NCBI RefSeq assembly: GCF_027706745.1
Contig: NZ_JAQFWP010000006.1
Location: forward strand, 1 to 64,000
From: Nocardiopsis suaedae
GTDB taxonomy: Bacteria > Actinomycetota > Actinomycetes > Streptosporangiales > Streptosporangiaceae
Length of the DNA stretch: 64,000 bases
Direction: 5' to 3'
The translations under genes were made by a program, and so were the position numbers. Numbering within the stretch: position 1 is the stretch's first letter; each line of letters starts with the position of its first letter. Of the stretch, positions 33,047 to 41,836 are shown one piece after another. Below the pieces are notes generated by a model. That model had not been told where the DNA came from. It made no database searches and saw only the letters and a program-made list of their open reading frames with translations.

Positions 33047-34318
33047 TCAGCCGTCCGCTGGGTCCGCCCCCGCATTCGCCGCCACCGCCCCGGCCACCGA
33101 ACCCGACAGCGGCAGGCGCGGGATGAGCACCGCCTGGTAGGCGTGGTAGGCGTCCGGCTTGCCCCGCCACACCGTCGACGACGGGGACCCGTCCGGCGCC
33201 AGCTCGTGGTGCCACCCGCCGTGCACCCCGTCCAGGTGGTGCTCCCGGATGAAGCCCCACCACCGGCCGTACCGCTCCGCGTACCCCTCCTCGCCGGTGC
33301 GCGCCCACAGCACCGCGGCCGCCGCCGTCGCCTCGGCCGCCACCCAGTGCATCCGCTCCCGCACCACCGGCCGGTCCTGCCAGTCCAGGGTGTAGACGAA
33401 CCCGTCGGAGCCGTCGACCGCCCACCCGTGCCCGCAGGACAGGCCGAACAGGTGCCGGGCGTCCTCCAGCAGCCACGCCGGGGCCTCCGGGCCGAGTGCC
33501 GTCTCCAGGTTCACCAGCAGGCGCGCCCACTCCAGCCAGTGGCCCACCGTCGTGCCGTACGGGCGGAAGGGGTCGGCGGGCGCCTCCCGGTTGTAGTCCA
33601 GGTCCTGCGTCCAGTCCGGGGTGAAGTGCTCGGGCAGCCGCCACCCGTTCGCGGCGGTCTCGCCCCGGATCAGCCGGTCGGCGATGCCCAGCGCGCGCTC
33701 GCGCCACACCTGCCCGCCGGTGGCGTCGGCGGCCGCGAGGAACGCCTCGACCATGTGCATGTTGCTGTTGGCGCCCCGATAGGCCTCGCACTCCCGCCAG
33801 GCCCGGTCCCAGCCCTCCACGCACAGGCCTTCGGCGGTGTCGAAGAAGCGCTCCTCGACCACCCCCAGCACCTCGGCCAGCAGTTCCTCCGCCCCGGGGC
33901 GGCCCGCCTGCGCGGCACTGGACGCGGCCAGAACGACGAAGGCGTGCTCATAGGCGCCCTTGGCGCCCGCTCCGGGATCCGAGGAGGCGAACCAGCCGCC
34001 GTGCCCGGCGTCGCGCAGCCGCCCGCGCAGCGCCGCCACACCGTGGTCGGCGAGCGCGGCGGCCCCACGGTCCCCGCGCAGGTGCGCCAGGGAGAACACG
34101 TGCGTCATCCGGCAGGTGATCCAGGTGTGGGCGGTGCCGCCGGGCACGGGGCGCCCGGCCTCGTCCAGCCAGCCGAAGCCGCCTTCGGGCAGGGCGGCCG
34201 CGCGGGCGAAGCCGACCACGCGCCTCTCCTCGGCCGCCAGCCACGCGGGGTCGACGCCGGGGAAGGCGGGTGCGGTGGGAGGGGCGGGGGAGGTGTGCTC
34301 AGGGGTGGGGTCCATCAT
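33047..34318 (-). CDS. AGE-family sugar isomerase/epimerase, probable D-mannose isomerase
   Basis: A 423-residue alpha/alpha-barrel protein of the N-acylglucosamine 2-epimerase family. HTWITCRMTHVFSLAHLRGD, RGANSNMHMVEAFLAAADA, YGTTVGHWLEWARLLVNLE and ERMHWVAAEATAAAAVL carry the conserved active-site Arg, Glu and His residues. Family members interconvert mannose/fructose, mannose/glucose or epimerise GlcNAc/ManNAc or cellobiose. The gene is in the N-glycan locus and translationally coupled (ATGA) to the LacI repressor, so mannose to fructose is the most sensible reaction. ATG 34318 is used. Confidence 0.8.
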   Translation of the reverse strand: MMDPTPEHTSPAPPTAPAFPGVDPAWLAAEERRVVGFARAAALPEGGFGWLDEAGRPVPGGTAHTWITCRMTHVFSLAHLRGDRGAAALADHGVAALRGRLRDAGHGGWFASSDPGAGAKGAYEHAFVVLAASSAAQAGRPGAEELLAEVLGVVEERFFDTAEGLCVEGWDRAWRECEAYRGANSNMHMVEAFLAAADATGGQVWRERALGIADRLIRGETAANGWRLPEHFTPDWTQDLDYNREAPADPFRPYGTTVGHWLEWARLLVNLETALGPEAPAWLLEDARHLFGLSCGHGWAVDGSDGFVYTLDWQDRPVVRERMHWVAAEATAAAAVLWARTGEEGYAERYGRWWGFIREHHLDGVHGGWHHELAPDGSPSSTVWRGKPDAYHAYQAVLIPRLPLSGSVAGAVAANAGADPADG

Positions 34319-35340
34319 CCTCCGTTCGGGCGGGGCGGCGCGGTGCTCTCGCGCACCACCAGCTCGGGCAGCTCGAACTCGGTGTCGCCGACGGCACCGC
34401 CGCCGGGGCCGTGCCGGACCAGGTCCAGCAGGCGGGCGGCGGCCGCCGCGCCGAAGCGGAAGGCGTCCCGGGTCAGCGCGGTCAGCGTCGGGTGGGTCAG
34501 GCGGCACAGGGCCGAATCCTCCCACGCCACCACCGACAGGTCCCCGGGCACCGACAGCCCCGCCTGCCGGGCGGCCGACAGGCCCGCCACCGCCATCACG
34601 TCGTTGTCGTAGACGATCGCGGTGGGCCGCGGGCGCCGCCGCAGCAGCCCCCGGGTGGCCACCGCCCCCTCGGCGTCGCTGAAGTCCGTGGCCGCGCGCG
34701 CCGCCTCCGGCCCCGCGGCGGCTCCGAACGCCTCGGCGCGGTGGGCGCTGTGCTCCATCACCGGCGGCCCGGACACGTGCGCCAGCCGCTCGTGGCCCAG
34801 ACCGTGCAGGTGCTCCACGACCGCGGTCATCGCGCGCGCGTCGTCGACCCACACCCCCGGCACCGCGCCGGTGGGGTCGGGGCCGCCCGCCAGCACCGCG
34901 GGCATGCCGATCTCGCGCAGCACCTCCGGGCGCGGGTCGCCGGTGCGCAGGTCCACCAGCAGCACCCCGTCCACCCGCCGCTCGGCCCACCAGCGGCGGT
35001 GGACCGACGCCTCGGCGTGCACGTCCTCGACCAGGTCCAGCAGCAGGGCGTACCCGCGCTCGCTCAGCTCGGCCTGGATCCCCGAGATCAACTGCATGAA
35101 GAACGGTTCGACCCCCAGGGTGCGGGCGGGGCGCGCCACGGCCAGTCCCACCGCCCCGGCCGCGGCCGCCGACAGCGACCGGGCGGCGGTGTTGGGCTGC
35201 CAGCCCAGGGCGTCGGCGGCGGCCAGGATGCGGTCCCGGGTGGCCGCCGACACGCCGGGGCGGCCGTTGAGCGCGAAGGAGACCGCGGCCTGGGAGACCC
35301 CGGCCCTGCGGGCGATGTCGGCGATGGTGGGGCGTCGCAC
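34315..35340 (-). CDS. LacI-family repressor of the N-glycan locus
   Basis: A 341-residue LacI/GalR regulator. The helix-turn-helix is PTIADIARRAGVSQAAVSFA and the hinge NTAARSLSAAA. The sugar-binding domain has VDGVLLVDLRTG and AIVYDNDVMAVAGLSAARQ with a C-terminal TRDAFRFGAAAAARLL. GTG 35340 follows AAAGGAGGG. It is divergent from the ABC transporter operon, and two matching operators lie between them. The effector is probably a mannose oligosaccharide. Confidence 0.9.
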   Translation of the reverse strand: MRRPTIADIARRAGVSQAAVSFALNGRPGVSAATRDRILAAADALGWQPNTAARSLSAAAAGAVGLAVARPARTLGVEPFFMQLISGIQAELSERGYALLLDLVEDVHAEASVHRRWWAERRVDGVLLVDLRTGDPRPEVLREIGMPAVLAGGPDPTGAVPGVWVDDARAMTAVVEHLHGLGHERLAHVSGPPVMEHSAHRAEAFGAAAGPEAARAATDFSDAEGAVATRGLLRRRPRPTAIVYDNDVMAVAGLSAARQAGLSVPGDLSVVAWEDSALCRLTHPTLTALTRDAFRFGAAAAARLLDLVRHGPGGGAVGDTEFELPELVVRESTAPPRPNGG

Positions 35341-35377
35341 CCCGCCCTCCTTTCCCGTCCGGGGGAGGACGGGTTTA

Positions 35378-35389
35378 TGAACCGGTTCA
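35378..35389. promoter_or_regulatory. LacI operator O1
   Basis: TGAACCGGTTCA is a perfect 12-bp palindrome with the central CG of LacI-type operators, 38 bases upstream of the LacI start. It should regulate the repressor and isomerase. Confidence 0.75.
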
Positions 35390-35490
35390 GCGACTTCCGG
35401 CGATCCTACACTCCCGGACCCGGAAAAAACCGCCGGAGGTGGTATTGACGCGGATCACGCGGTGGGGGACGCTCATCGGCAGCGAGGAAC

Positions 35491-35502
35491 TAAAGCGGTT
35501 TA
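35491..35502. promoter_or_regulatory. LacI operator O2
   Basis: TAAAGCGGTTTA has the same centre and spacing as O1 with one mismatch, 22 bases before the substrate-binding protein gene. It should repress the transport/hydrolase operon. Spacing between the two centres is 113 bp, allowing looping. Confidence 0.65.
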
Positions 35503-35523
35503 TAAAGCCGAGGAGACCGTTCC

Positions 35524-36822
35524 ATGCGCACCCCTGCCATCCGCGCGGCGGCGGCCCTGGCCGCCGCCGCGCTCACCGCCTCCGGATGCGGCCTGGCCGC
35601 ACCCGGCTCCGGCGGCGCCGGACAGGACGGCCCGGTCGATGGGCCCGCCGACGGCGCCATCACCTTCCAGACCTGGAACCTCAAGGCCGATTACGAGGAG
35701 TTCTTCACCGGCGTCATCGAGGATTTCGAGGAGGCCAACCCCGGGGCCCGGGTCCGCTGGCTCGACCAGCCCGCCGAGGGCTACGCCGACAAGCTCAGCG
35801 CCGACGCCGCCGCCGGGACCCTGCCCGACGTCGTCAACGTCGCCCCCGACCTGGTCCACCCCCTGGCCGAGGCCGGCATGGTGCTCGACCTGGACCGGGC
35901 CCGCCCCGGCGCGGCCGGGGCCTACACCGCCGACGCCTGGGCGGGCTTCACCGTCCCCGGCGAGGACGGCACCTACGCCTACCCCTGGTACCTGAACACC
36001 GGCCCCGTCTTCTACAACCGCGCCCTGTTCGAGGAGGCCGGGCTCGACCCCGACGCCCCGCCCACCACCTACGACGAGCTGTTCGACCAGGCCCAGCGGA
36101 TGGCCGAGGCCACCGGCGGAAAGACCGCCATGCTCGGCCAGACCCCCGGCATCATCGACCTGGGCCTCTACGGTTCGCAGGCCATGAACGAGGACGGCAC
36201 CCGCTTCACCTTCAACGACGCTGCGGGCGTGGAGATGGTCGAGCGGTACAAGGAGCTCTACGACGCCGGGGCGCTGGTCCCCGAGGCCCTCACCCAGGAC
36301 TACACGGGCGCGGGCGAGCAGTTCATGAGCGGCGCCATCGCCTGGGCCCCCGGAAGCGCCTACGACCTGGAGAACTTCCGCACCAACGCCCCCGACCTGT
36401 ACGAGAACGTCGGCATCACCGAGGTCATCACCAACACCGGCCGCGCCCACATGTACCTGCAGGGGCTCGCGGTCTCGGCCGAGAGCGAGGATCCCGCGAC
36501 CGCGGCCGCCTTCGCCGAGTTCGTCACCAACGCCGCCAACCAGGAGGCCTTCGCCCACGAGGTGCAGATCTTCCCCAGCACGAAGGGCTCCCTGGACGAC
36601 CCCTACTTCACCGAGGAGGACGGCACCGACGAGGGCCGGGTGCGGGTGGCCGCCGCCGCGCAGCTGGAGTCGGCCACCAGCTACACCCCGGTCGTCTTCG
36701 GCGACCAGATGCAGAACCTCCTGCGCGACGAGATCGCCCTGGCCATGCGCGGCGACAAGAGCCCGCAGCAGGCCCTGGACGACGCGGTCGACCGCTGCAA
36801 CGCCCTGCTGGAGGAGGGGTGA
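35524..36822 (+). CDS. Sugar ABC transporter substrate-binding lipoprotein
   Basis: A 432-residue cluster B binding protein. The signal peptide ends in LTASGC (lipidated Cys22). The mature part has TFQTWNLKADYEEFFTGVIE, AAAGTLPDVVNVAPDL, YAYPWYLNTGPVFYNRALF and GEQFMSGAIAWAPGSAYDL. It is anchored outside the membrane and captures oligosaccharide. Together with two permeases it forms a CUT1 importer without its own ATPase, probably using a shared MsiK-type ATPase. In this locus the ligand is likely an N-glycan released by GH85. ATG 35524 is preceded by GAGGAG. Confidence 0.9.
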   Translation: MRTPAIRAAAALAAAALTASGCGLAAPGSGGAGQDGPVDGPADGAITFQTWNLKADYEEFFTGVIEDFEEANPGARVRWLDQPAEGYADKLSADAAAGTLPDVVNVAPDLVHPLAEAGMVLDLDRARPGAAGAYTADAWAGFTVPGEDGTYAYPWYLNTGPVFYNRALFEEAGLDPDAPPTTYDELFDQAQRMAEATGGKTAMLGQTPGIIDLGLYGSQAMNEDGTRFTFNDAAGVEMVERYKELYDAGALVPEALTQDYTGAGEQFMSGAIAWAPGSAYDLENFRTNAPDLYENVGITEVITNTGRAHMYLQGLAVSAESEDPATAAAFAEFVTNAANQEAFAHEVQIFPSTKGSLDDPYFTEEDGTDEGRVRVAAAAQLESATSYTPVVFGDQMQNLLRDEIALAMRGDKSPQQALDDAVDRCNALLEEG

Positions 36823-37733
36823 GCGCCCTGGCGCCCGCCGCCCGGCGGCGGGCGCCGCGCATGCAGGGGGCGGCCACCCCGTGGCTGTTCCTGGCGCCCG
36901 CGCTCGCCGCCGCCGTCGCCTTCTCCCTCTACCCCTTCGCCAACACCGTCCTGCTGGCCTTCACCGACGCCCGGACCCTGGCCCCGGGCACCTTCACCGG
37001 CGCCGACAACTTCACCCGCATGCTCCAGGACCACCGCTTCTGGCTGGCCCTGCGCAACGGCGGCCTGTACGTGCTGGGCGTGGTGCCGCCGCTGGTGGTG
37101 CTCCCGCTGCTGCTGGCCCTGCTGGTGCGCGACAAGGGGCCGGGCGTCGGCGTCTTCCGCACCCTCTTCTACACCCCCGTCATCGCCTCCGCGGTGGTGG
37201 TCGGGCTGATCTGGACGTGGCTGCTGGACAGCCGCGGCCTGGTCAACGGCACCCTGCAGGCGCTCGGCGCGATCGGCCGGCCGATCCCCTTCCTGACCGA
37301 CGAGTACCTGCTGCTGGCCAGCGCCATGCTCGTGACGGTCTGGAAGGGGCTGGGGTACTACATGGTCATCTACCTGGCCACGCTCGACCGGGTCCCCAAG
37401 GAGCTGCACGAGGCCGCCCAGGTCGACGGCGCCGGGGCGGTGCGCCGCCTCCTGGTGGTGACCCTCCCGGCGATGCGCACCACGATGGCGCTGATCTCGG
37501 TGCTCAGCGCCGTGGCGGCCTTCCGGGTGTTCACCGAGGTGTTCATCCTGTCCGGGGACACCGCCGGGCCGGGCGGGCGCGACATCACCCTGGTCATGCT
37601 CATCCGCGAGGTCAGCTCCGGCCTGGACGGGAACGTGGGCTACGCCTCCGCGCTCAGCCTCGTGCTGTTCGCCCTGACGCTGTTCCTGCTGCTGGCGGTG
37701 CTGCGGCTGCAGTCGGGCAGGGGGCGCCGGTGA
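36819..37733 (+). CDS. Sugar ABC transporter permease (MalF type)
   Basis: A 304-residue inner membrane permease with six predicted helices. The EAA loop reads ELHEAAQVDGAGAVRRLLVV followed by TLPAM. The N-terminus ATPWLFLAPALAAAVAFSLY is typical of MalF/UgpA-like CUT1 proteins. GTG 36819 overlaps the binding-protein stop as GTGA, with GGAGGAG just upstream. It forms the channel with the next permease. Confidence 0.9.
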   Translation: MSALAPAARRRAPRMQGAATPWLFLAPALAAAVAFSLYPFANTVLLAFTDARTLAPGTFTGADNFTRMLQDHRFWLALRNGGLYVLGVVPPLVVLPLLLALLVRDKGPGVGVFRTLFYTPVIASAVVVGLIWTWLLDSRGLVNGTLQALGAIGRPIPFLTDEYLLLASAMLVTVWKGLGYYMVIYLATLDRVPKELHEAAQVDGAGAVRRLLVVTLPAMRTTMALISVLSAVAAFRVFTEVFILSGDTAGPGGRDITLVMLIREVSSGLDGNVGYASALSLVLFALTLFLLLAVLRLQSGRGRR

Positions 37734-38554
37734 GCCGCCGCGCGACGACCCTGCTGCGCTACACGCTCCTGCTCCTCATCGCCGCGATCAGCATCGGCCC
37801 GTTCCTGTGGCAGCTGTCCACCGCGCTCAAGGGCGCGGGCGAGGACATCTACGCGGTCCCGCCGACCTTCCTGCCCGCCGAACCCACCGGCGGCAACTTC
37901 ACCCGGGTGGGCGAGGTGCTGCCCGTGTGGGGGTACGTGTGGAACTCGGTGCGGGTCGCCCTGGCCACCGTCGTCCTCAACGTCGTCGGCGCGAGCCTGG
38001 CCGGGTACGCCCTGGCCCGGCTGCGGTTCCGCGGCCGCACGGCCGCCCTGTCGGTGTTCGTGCTGGCGCTGCTGGTGCCCGGCGAGGCCGTCATGGTGGC
38101 CCTGTTCCTGATGATGCGCTCGGTGAACCTGCACGACACCCTCGTCGCCGTCGTCCTGCCCGGCATGGTCGGCGCCCTGAACGTGCTGCTGATGTACAAC
38201 GCGTTCGGTGCCCAGCCGCGCGAGCTGGACGAGGCCGCCATGATCGACGGCGCCGACGCCTGGCAGCGCTTCACCCGCATCGCCCTGCCCTCGGTCAAGG
38301 GCACCGTGGCCGTGGTGGCGATCTTCGCCTTCATGGGCGCCTGGGACGACTTCCTGTGGCCGCTGATCGTCCTCAGCGACCCCGCCAACTACACCCTCAC
38401 CGTCGGCCTGGAGTACCTGCGGGGGACCTTCGTGGGGGACCAGCGGCTCATCGCCGCCGGGACGGTCATCGCCGTCGCGCCGCTGATCGCCCTCTTCTTC
38501 TCCCTGCAGCGCTATTTCTTCCGAGGCGTCAACGAAGGGGCCGTGAAGGGATGA
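37730..38554 (+). CDS. Sugar ABC transporter permease (MalG type)
   Basis: A 274-residue permease with six predicted helices. The EAA loop is ELDEAAMIDGADAWQRFTRI followed by ALPSVKG. GAWDDFLWPLIVLSD and a C-terminal YFFRGVNEGAVKG are classical for MalG/UgpE-like CUT1 permeases. GTG 37730 overlaps the preceding stop (GTGA), and its end overlaps the GH5 start (ATGA). No ATP-binding subunit is encoded in the operon. Confidence 0.9.
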   Translation: MSRRATTLLRYTLLLLIAAISIGPFLWQLSTALKGAGEDIYAVPPTFLPAEPTGGNFTRVGEVLPVWGYVWNSVRVALATVVLNVVGASLAGYALARLRFRGRTAALSVFVLALLVPGEAVMVALFLMMRSVNLHDTLVAVVLPGMVGALNVLLMYNAFGAQPRELDEAAMIDGADAWQRFTRIALPSVKGTVAVVAIFAFMGAWDDFLWPLIVLSDPANYTLTVGLEYLRGTFVGDQRLIAAGTVIAVAPLIALFFSLQRYFFRGVNEGAVKG

Positions 38555-39810
38555 CCCGAATCAGGTTCGGAGCCAATTACACCCCCACCCGCGGCTGGTT
38601 CCACCACTGGCTCGACTTCGACGAGGGCCAGGTCCGCGCCGACCTGGAGTCCGTCGCCGCTCTGGGCCTGGACCACGTGCGCGTGTTCGCGCTGTGGCCG
38701 CTCTTCCAGCCCAACCGGGCGCTCATCCGCCCGCGCGCCGTCGCCCAGCTCGTGCGCCTGGCCGAGATCGCCGGGGAGTGCGGGCTGGACGTGGCCGCCG
38801 ACGCGCTGCAGGGGCACCTGTCCAGCTTCGACTTCCTGCCCGCCTGGACGCGCACCTGGCACCGCCGCAACCTGTTCACCGACCCCGAGGTGGCCGAGGG
38901 CACCGAGGCCTACCTGCGCACCCTGGCCGCCGCCCTGCACGAGCGCCCCAACTTCCTGGGCATGACCCTGGGCAACGAGTTCGACCAGTTCTCCGGCGAC
39001 CCGCACCCCGACCCCGACCGGGTCGACCCGGCGGGCGCCGGCGCCTGGATCGAGCGCCTGCTCAAGGCCTGCGAGGACGCCGCCCCCGGGCGCATGCACC
39101 TGCACTCCGAGTACGACGCCGCCTGGTACCGCGACCACCACCCCTTCACCCCCGCCCACGCGGTCGGCCTGGGACCGGCCACCACCGTGCACTCGTGGGT
39201 GTTCAACGGCACGGCCCAGCGCCACGGCCCGGACGGGGCGGCCACCGGGCACCACGCCGAGTACATGGTGGAGCTGGCCACCGCCTGGGCCGCCGACCCG
39301 CGCCGCCCGGTATGGGTGCAGGAGGTCGGGGCGCCCGCCCCGTACGTGCCCGCCGACGCTGCCCCCGACTTCGCCGAGGCCACCGTGCGCAACGCCGTGT
39401 CGTCCGCCGCGACGTGGGGCCTCACCTGGTGGTGTTCGCACGACGTCGACCCTTCCCTGGCCGACTTCCCCGAGCACGAGTACGGCCTGGGGCTGATGAC
39501 GGCCGGCCGGGAGCCCAAGCCGCTCGGCCGCCGCCTGGCGCGTGTCGTCGCCGAGCTGCGGGAGCGCCCGCCCGAGCCGCCCGGCCGCCGCACCGCGGTG
39601 CGGTTCGACCCCGGCCCCGACCCGCTGGACGCGCCGCGCCGGGCGCAGTTCGCTCCCGGCGGGAGCGTGTTCGAGGCCTGGGCCCACCTGGCGGCCGAGG
39701 GGGTGTGGGCGGCGCTGGTGCGGGCGGACCGCGTCGGCGCCGACCACCTGCGCGAACGCGGCATCACCGAGGTCGTCGACCCCCACGAGGTCCTTGGAGG
39801 AACCCCATGA
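38551..39810 (+). CDS. GH5-type glycoside hydrolase, probable core beta-mannosidase
   Basis: A 419-residue clan GH-A barrel. The acid/base Glu143 is in TLGNEFD and the nucleophile Glu258 is in VWVQEVGAP, the retaining pair. It lacks a signal peptide, so it acts in the cytoplasm on imported sugar. In the N-glycan loci described for bifidobacteria and soil actinobacteria the same position is taken by GH5_18 beta-mannosidases that split Man-beta-1,4-GlcNAc, and the length and context agree. Subfamily assignment is inference. Start overlaps the permease stop, end overlaps the GH85 start. Alternative: another exo-beta-glycosidase of clan A. Confidence 0.75.
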   Translation: MTRIRFGANYTPTRGWFHHWLDFDEGQVRADLESVAALGLDHVRVFALWPLFQPNRALIRPRAVAQLVRLAEIAGECGLDVAADALQGHLSSFDFLPAWTRTWHRRNLFTDPEVAEGTEAYLRTLAAALHERPNFLGMTLGNEFDQFSGDPHPDPDRVDPAGAGAWIERLLKACEDAAPGRMHLHSEYDAAWYRDHHPFTPAHAVGLGPATTVHSWVFNGTAQRHGPDGAATGHHAEYMVELATAWAADPRRPVWVQEVGAPAPYVPADAAPDFAEATVRNAVSSAATWGLTWWCSHDVDPSLADFPEHEYGLGLMTAGREPKPLGRRLARVVAELRERPPEPPGRRTAVRFDPGPDPLDAPRRAQFAPGGSVFEAWAHLAAEGVWAALVRADRVGADHLRERGITEVVDPHEVLGGTP

Positions 39811-41783
39811 CCCCCCGACACCGCCCCGCCCGGAGCTTCCGCCCGTCCCGCCGCGCGGTGCTGGCGGGCGTTCCGGCGGCCGCCCTGTGCGCCGCCGTGC
39901 CCGCCCGTGATGCCGTCGCGGCGCGCACACCGACCGGGCGGGCCGACGTGTTCGGCCCGCAGGCGGCCTACTGGTTTCCCGACTCGGTGCCCGGCGGCGA
40001 ACCCGACCCGGGCGTGGTCTGGCGGAGCCTGCTGGACTACGTACCCGAGGACGACCCGGACCTGCCCTACAACACCGCGACCGTCCCCCTGGCCGAACGG
40101 CCCCCGGCCGACGGCGCGCGCGTGCAGTCACTCGTCTCGTTCGCGCCCACCTCGGGCAACCCCAGCCAGGGCGCGCCCGACGCGCGCTACTACGCCTTCA
40201 CCGACTGGGCCCTGGTGGAGGAGCTGGTGTTCTGGGGCGGCTCCTCGTTCGAGGGGCTGATCCTGGCGCCCAACGCCCCCGTCGTCGATGCGGCGCACCG
40301 CAACGGGGTGCCTGTGCTGGGGACGGTCTTCCTCCCGCCCGCCGCCTACGGCGGCGACCTGCGCTGGACCAGGGAGCTGGTCCAGCGCGACGCCATGGGC
40401 GGATATCCCGTCGCCGACAAGCTCGCCGAGGTCGCCACCGCCTACGGATTCGACGGCTGGTTCGTCAATGCCGAGACCGGAGGCGGCGACCGCGCGCTGG
40501 CCGAGGACATGCGGGGGTTCCTCAAGCGCCTGAGGGCGGCCGCGCCGCTGCGCATCACCTGGTACGACTCCATGACGGCCGACGGCGGCATCGACTGGCG
40601 CAACCGCCTGGACGACGCCAACGAACCGTTCTTCCACGACGCCGACGGGCCCGTCGCCCACACGATGTTCCTCAACTTCGACTGGACCGCCCGGGGGCTC
40701 GCCGATTCCGCCGAGCGCGCGCGGGGTCTGGGGCGCGACCCCTATGAGCTGTGGGCCGGAGTGGACCTGGAGGCGAACGGCACCGGCACCCGCGTCGACT
40801 GGGACGCGCTGTTCGGGGCCGACCCGGACGGGAAGGTGTCCATCGGCTTCTACCGGCCCGAGTGGACGCACACCCGTCTGCCCGAGGACGCCGGACCCGA
40901 GGAGTTCCACCGCCGCGAGGAGCGGATGTGGCACACGGGCGAGGGGGACTGGCCGGGCGTGGCCGCCCACGTGGAGGCGCGGGCCGCCGAGATCGCACCG
41001 CCGTTCGCGACCGCCTTCAACACCGGCCACGGGCTGCGCTACGCCGTCGAGGGGAGCGAGTCATCCGAAGGGGAGTGGAGCCACCTGGGCGTGCAGGACG
41101 TGCTGCCGCCCCGGCGCTGGTCGACGAGTGGAGGCACGGCCCAGGCGGGGTTCGACTTCGCCGAGCCGTACCACGGCGGTTCGTGCCTGAAGGTGAGCGG
41201 CATCGGCGCCGAGCCCGCCGAGGTCGGGCTCTACCCCCTGGCGCTTCCTGACGCAGGGGCCGTGACGGTGGAGCTGGTCTACCGGGGCGCGGGCGTCGAC
41301 GTGGAGGTCGCGGTCGGCGGGCGCCGCTTTGCCGCCCGCGACGCCGGGGACGCGGGCGGCGGGTGGCGGCGCGTCCGGGCCCGCGTCCCCGAGGGCGCTG
41401 AACCGGGCACGCTCTCCGTCTGCCTGAGCGCCGAGGAGGCGGACGGCGGCGCGGTATGGCGGCTGGGGCTGCTGCGGGTCACCGGCGCCGGCGCCGCTCC
41501 TCCGCCCCCGCCCTCCGGCGCGCGCGTGGAGGACGCCCGCCCGACCGGCGAGGGCACGGCCGAGCTGCGGCTGCGCTGGAACCCGGTGCGCGGCGCCCGC
41601 CACTACGAGCTCTTCCACGCCGCCCCTGAGGGGGCCGTGCTGCTCGGCGCCACCGCCACACCCGCCTTCCACATCCGTGAGCTGCGGCGGCGCGGCGGCG
41701 AGCGGTACACACGGCTGGAGATCACCGCCGTCGGGCATGACTACGGGCGGTCGGCCTGCGCGGTGCTCCGCCACCGGTGGTGA
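39807..41783 (+). CDS. Tat-exported GH85 endo-beta-N-acetylglucosaminidase
   Basis: A 658-residue ENGase. The N-terminus has a twin-arginine signal (PSRRAVLAGVPAAALCAA), so it is exported folded. The barrel begins near residue 50 (QAAYWFPDSVPGG), and the catalytic pair is Asn221/Glu223 in FDGWFVNAETGGGD. These are the substrate-assisted residues of GH85. ITWYDSMTADGGIDWRN and FLNFDWTARGL are further family marks. C-terminal beta-rich domains (about 390-658) probably include a carbohydrate-binding module and a fibronectin-like fold. It cuts between the two GlcNAc of N-glycans. Coupled by ATGA to GH5. Confidence 0.9.
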   Translation: MTPRHRPARSFRPSRRAVLAGVPAAALCAAVPARDAVAARTPTGRADVFGPQAAYWFPDSVPGGEPDPGVVWRSLLDYVPEDDPDLPYNTATVPLAERPPADGARVQSLVSFAPTSGNPSQGAPDARYYAFTDWALVEELVFWGGSSFEGLILAPNAPVVDAAHRNGVPVLGTVFLPPAAYGGDLRWTRELVQRDAMGGYPVADKLAEVATAYGFDGWFVNAETGGGDRALAEDMRGFLKRLRAAAPLRITWYDSMTADGGIDWRNRLDDANEPFFHDADGPVAHTMFLNFDWTARGLADSAERARGLGRDPYELWAGVDLEANGTGTRVDWDALFGADPDGKVSIGFYRPEWTHTRLPEDAGPEEFHRREERMWHTGEGDWPGVAAHVEARAAEIAPPFATAFNTGHGLRYAVEGSESSEGEWSHLGVQDVLPPRRWSTSGGTAQAGFDFAEPYHGGSCLKVSGIGAEPAEVGLYPLALPDAGAVTVELVYRGAGVDVEVAVGGRRFAARDAGDAGGGWRRVRARVPEGAEPGTLSVCLSAEEADGGAVWRLGLLRVTGAGAAPPPPPSGARVEDARPTGEGTAELRLRWNPVRGARHYELFHAAPEGAVLLGATATPAFHIRELRRRGGERYTRLEITAVGHDYGRSACAVLRHRW

Positions 41784-41836
41784 CCGGCGCACCCGCCACG
41801 CCCCCTGACCGGCCCCGGCCCGAGAGAGAGGCAGGA

